From: Oligoflexia bacterium
GTDB taxonomy: Bacteria > Bdellovibrionota > UBA1018 > CAIMNF01
Direction of reading: 5' to 3'
NCBI GenBank assembly: GCA_903845155.1
Contig: CAIMWN010000276.1
Location: 1-42,961, forward strand
Length of the DNA stretch: 42,961 bases
Position numbers and translations under genes: made by a program
In this document: piece after piece, positions 41,146 to 42,961 of the stretch
Layout: each line of letters begins with the position of its first letter
How positions within the stretch are numbered: position 1 is the first letter of the stretch
The notes under the pieces: generated by a model
Databases searched by the model: none
What the model was told of the DNA's origin: nothing
The model's input: the letters and a program-made list of their open reading frames with translations, nothing else

Positions 41146-42494
41146 TATAGCAGATTACTTGCGAGTTCGCTCAATTTAGACCGCTCACCCTTCGTGAAGG
41201 TGACATGGGCTGCAATTGGTTGATCTTTAAAACGATCGACCAGATAAACAAGCCCATTGTTAGCCGCATCCACGTATGGATTGTCGATTTGAAATGAGTC
41301 TCCGGTCAAAACAATTTTTGTATCATCGCCCGCACGGGTGATGATCGTTTTGATTTCGTGAGGGGTTAAGTTCTGAGACTCATCCACAATTAAATATTGT
41401 TGTGGGATCGTTCGTCCGCGAATGTAAGTCAAAGGCTCAATCTGTAACAAACCCTGATTCATGAGCTCCTGAGCACCCTTCCCTGCACCACGGCGGGCAC
41501 GATTTGCCGTACTTCCAAATAAGAAATCAATATTGTCATAGATCGGCTGCATCCACGGATTGAGTTTTTCCTCAATCGTACCGGGCAAAAACCCGATATC
41601 TTTTCCGAGTGGAAATACGGGACGAGACACCAGTAAGCGATGGTAAATGCCTTCATCCACCGTCTTCGCCAACCCTGCCGCAATCGCAAACAAGGTTTTA
41701 CCTGTTCCCGCTTTACCGAGCAAGCTCACTAATTTCACTTCATCGTTTAAAAGCGCATCAACCGCAAATGCTTGTTCAGCATTTTTAGGAAAAATACCCC
41801 AAAGCCCCTCAGCAGGTTTCACGAGAGGAACAATCGATTCTAATTCTTTTGAATAACGGCCCATCGCAGTGTGTGTAGGATTTGCGTAATCTTTTAAGAT
41901 CACATATTGATTTGGATAAAGGGATTTTACAGCCTCTTTATCATTTTCAAATATCTTCTCTGAGTAGGGAATACGTTTATTTGCATAAAATTCATCCACG
42001 AGTTGTGGATCCACTTTAATAGTCGCGCTTCCTTGATAGAGCTGATCCGGCTCTACGTTAGAAGGTTCATAATCTTCGGCAGGAATGCCGAGTGCATCTG
42101 CCTTAATTCTTAAGTTGGCGTCCTTAGTGAGAAACACCAACGGCCTGCGTGGCTGCTCTTTCTTGAGCATGAGCGCCAAACCTAAAATTTTATTGTCGGC
42201 TTTATCCATTTGAAGCTCAGATGGCAATGGGACATCACCACCACCAAGTTCAACCGAGAGGACCGCACCATTCGAAAGCTTCACGCCTTTAGACAGTTCG
42301 CCGTCTTTTCTCATATCATCAATGAGACGGGTAAAGTGACGAGCGTGACGGCCATTCTCACTCATTTCTCTCTTGAAGCGATCGATTTCCTCGATCACCA
42401 CAATAGGAATAATAATGTCATTGGCGCCGAGTTTGAAGATAGCAAGCGGGTCAAAAAGTAATACGTTGGTGTCGAGAATGAATGCTTTTTTCAT
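41145..42494 (-). CDS. PIN-PhoH fusion ATPase/ribonuclease
   Basis: A 449-residue protein with an N-terminal PIN nuclease domain (about 1-140; D8 in ILDTNVLLFD, E36 and VFLTKDANLRIKAD later) and a C-terminal PhoH ATPase (about 225-445) with Walker A GKAGTGKT (260-267) and Walker B YLIVDESQNLTPHE. The PIN-PhoH (YlaK/PhoH2) type couples an RNA helicase-like motor to an RNase. A good AGGGGG ribosome binding site lies 9-10 bases before the ATG. It diverges from the SWIM-domain gene with a 67-base gap. Confidence 0.93.
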   Translation of the reverse strand: MKKAFILDTNVLLFDPLAIFKLGANDIIIPIVVIEEIDRFKREMSENGRHARHFTRLIDDMRKDGELSKGVKLSNGAVLSVELGGGDVPLPSELQMDKADNKILGLALMLKKEQPRRPLVFLTKDANLRIKADALGIPAEDYEPSNVEPDQLYQGSATIKVDPQLVDEFYANKRIPYSEKIFENDKEAVKSLYPNQYVILKDYANPTHTAMGRYSKELESIVPLVKPAEGLWGIFPKNAEQAFAVDALLNDEVKLVSLLGKAGTGKTLFAIAAGLAKTVDEGIYHRLLVSRPVFPLGKDIGFLPGTIEEKLNPWMQPIYDNIDFLFGSTANRARRGAGKGAQELMNQGLLQIEPLTYIRGRTIPQQYLIVDESQNLTPHEIKTIITRAGDDTKIVLTGDSFQIDNPYVDAANNGLVYLVDRFKDQPIAAHVTFTKGERSKLSELASNLL

Positions 42495-42561
42495 AAGTTG
42501 GATACCCCCTAATGAAAAAGTATCATAGGAATTTTGACCCTACCAGAATAAGATAGAGTTC

Positions 42562-42961
42562 ATGGAAGATTTCATTCGCGCTTTAAAAGAAGAAGCATTG
42601 CCTGGAATTTGGTCGAGAGGGGTTCAACTTTCAAGAAGTCCAAAAAGCATCGAGCAATTGGGTGCGCTTGCGCAGAATTCAATATCAGGTGAGTTAAAAT
42701 TTAAGATTCAAACGACAGAACGCATGGTCGCTTTTCAAGTGACCCTCTGGCCAGATGATGGCGACTCTCATTGTAATTGTGGCAGCAAAATAGAGCCCTG
42801 TCACCACATTGTTGCGGTCGCGCTCGCGTACCAAAGCGGCCAGATCGAAAAGCCAGAATTACGTGTGGGTGCGACACTCACCTACAGCTGGATTTTAGAC
42901 CAAAAACAAAATCCACCTGTACTTTCCTTAAAAAGAGAAATTGTTTCAAATGAGGGCAGAG
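42562..42961 (+). CDS. SWIM-zinc-finger protein, probably the N-terminus of a SNF2-family helicase (partial)
   Basis: The frame opens at ATG 42562 (MEDFIRALKEEALPGIWSRG) and stays open to the window end (133 codons). Residues 71-82 read CNCGSKIEPCHH, a SWIM zinc finger (C-x-C-xn-C-x-H) that usually binds nucleic acid or protein. In bacteria this N-terminal layout is typical of large SNF2/DEAD-type helicases, so the remainder probably encodes an ATPase; that part is outside the window. A TAAGAT hexamer ends seven bases before the ATG, and no ribosome binding site is visible. Confidence 0.8.
   Translation, partial: MEDFIRALKEEALPGIWSRGVQLSRSPKSIEQLGALAQNSISGELKFKIQTTERMVAFQVTLWPDDGDSHCNCGSKIEPCHHIVAVALAYQSGQIEKPELRVGATLTYSWILDQKQNPPVLSLKREIVSNEGR

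Noticed and set aside
42210-42461. Plus-strand frame across phoH
   Set aside because: Antisense shadow of the PIN domain, which is strongly conserved on the minus strand.

Overview
The window looks like chromosomal DNA of a Gram-negative bacterium with an outer membrane. It encodes several lipoproteins, a TolC-type channel, MCE (Mla) lipid transport proteins and porin-like barrels, at a moderate GC content that I estimate by eye at 43-47%. The gene set is most reminiscent of Bdellovibrionota (Bdellovibrio-like or Oligoflexia-like bacteria). Features pointing that way are an orphan CpaF ATPase beside SthA, many small secreted proteins, a PIN-PhoH protein, a SWIM-zinc-finger protein and an MCE protein with a C-terminal barrel-like domain. 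That placement is inference; there is no rRNA or other decisive marker. I found no tRNA, rRNA, CRISPR array or intact insertion sequence.

Layout. 1-2.6 kb: a branched-chain amino-acid (Liv) ABC transporter on the minus strand, with a LivM half the usual length. 2.7-5.5 kb: small plus-strand genes (a DUF4234-like membrane protein, a GNAT acetyltransferase, a secreted protein and two lipoproteins). 5.5-6.4 kb: an ORF6N-protein remnant, a striking 33-bp inverted repeat, and ribosomal proteins L31 and L33, both in zinc-free forms. 6.6-12.4 kb: a tightly packed minus-strand lipid cassette of CDP-alcohol phosphatidyltransferase, RND/MMPL exporter, MlaE and MlaD, with no MlaF ATPase. 12.4-21.7 kb: DUF971 protein, DEAD-box helicase, a frameshifted membrane O-acyltransferase, PIF1-type helicase, OPA-family transporter, PAP2 phosphatase, a secreted protein with a possible Cys-His-Asp triad, and a CBS protein. 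21.8-25.4 kb: an RRM protein-NadE-PfkA operon and a HIT hydrolase.

25.5-30.4 kb is the accessory-looking part. Two AAA_14/DUF4143-type ATPases, each with a strong promoter placed against its start codon and flanked by repeats, bracket gene remnants (a Fic-type winged helix and an ABC-2 permease) and a family of small Pro/Thr-rich secreted proteins. Two of these share a conserved upstream leader, and one leader carries a G9 tract inside its probable promoter. 30.6-33.4 kb: four overlapping plus-strand genes (secreted protein, HAMP membrane protein, TolC-like channel, barrel-like protein). 33.4-34.3 kb: a secreted protein with a complete dockerin pair. 34.4-42.9 kb: a secreted protein, prolyl oligopeptidase, an operon of cupredoxin-like protein, CpaF ATPase and SthA, a small conserved-looking protein, PhoH, and the start of a SWIM-zinc-finger protein that runs off the window.

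Two themes cut across the window. First, at least five genes have -35/-10 elements placed so that transcription should begin at or within a few bases of the ATG, which suggests frequent leaderless transcripts. Second, envelope biology dominates: lipid synthesis and trafficking, secreted repeat or linker proteins, and outer-membrane channels.
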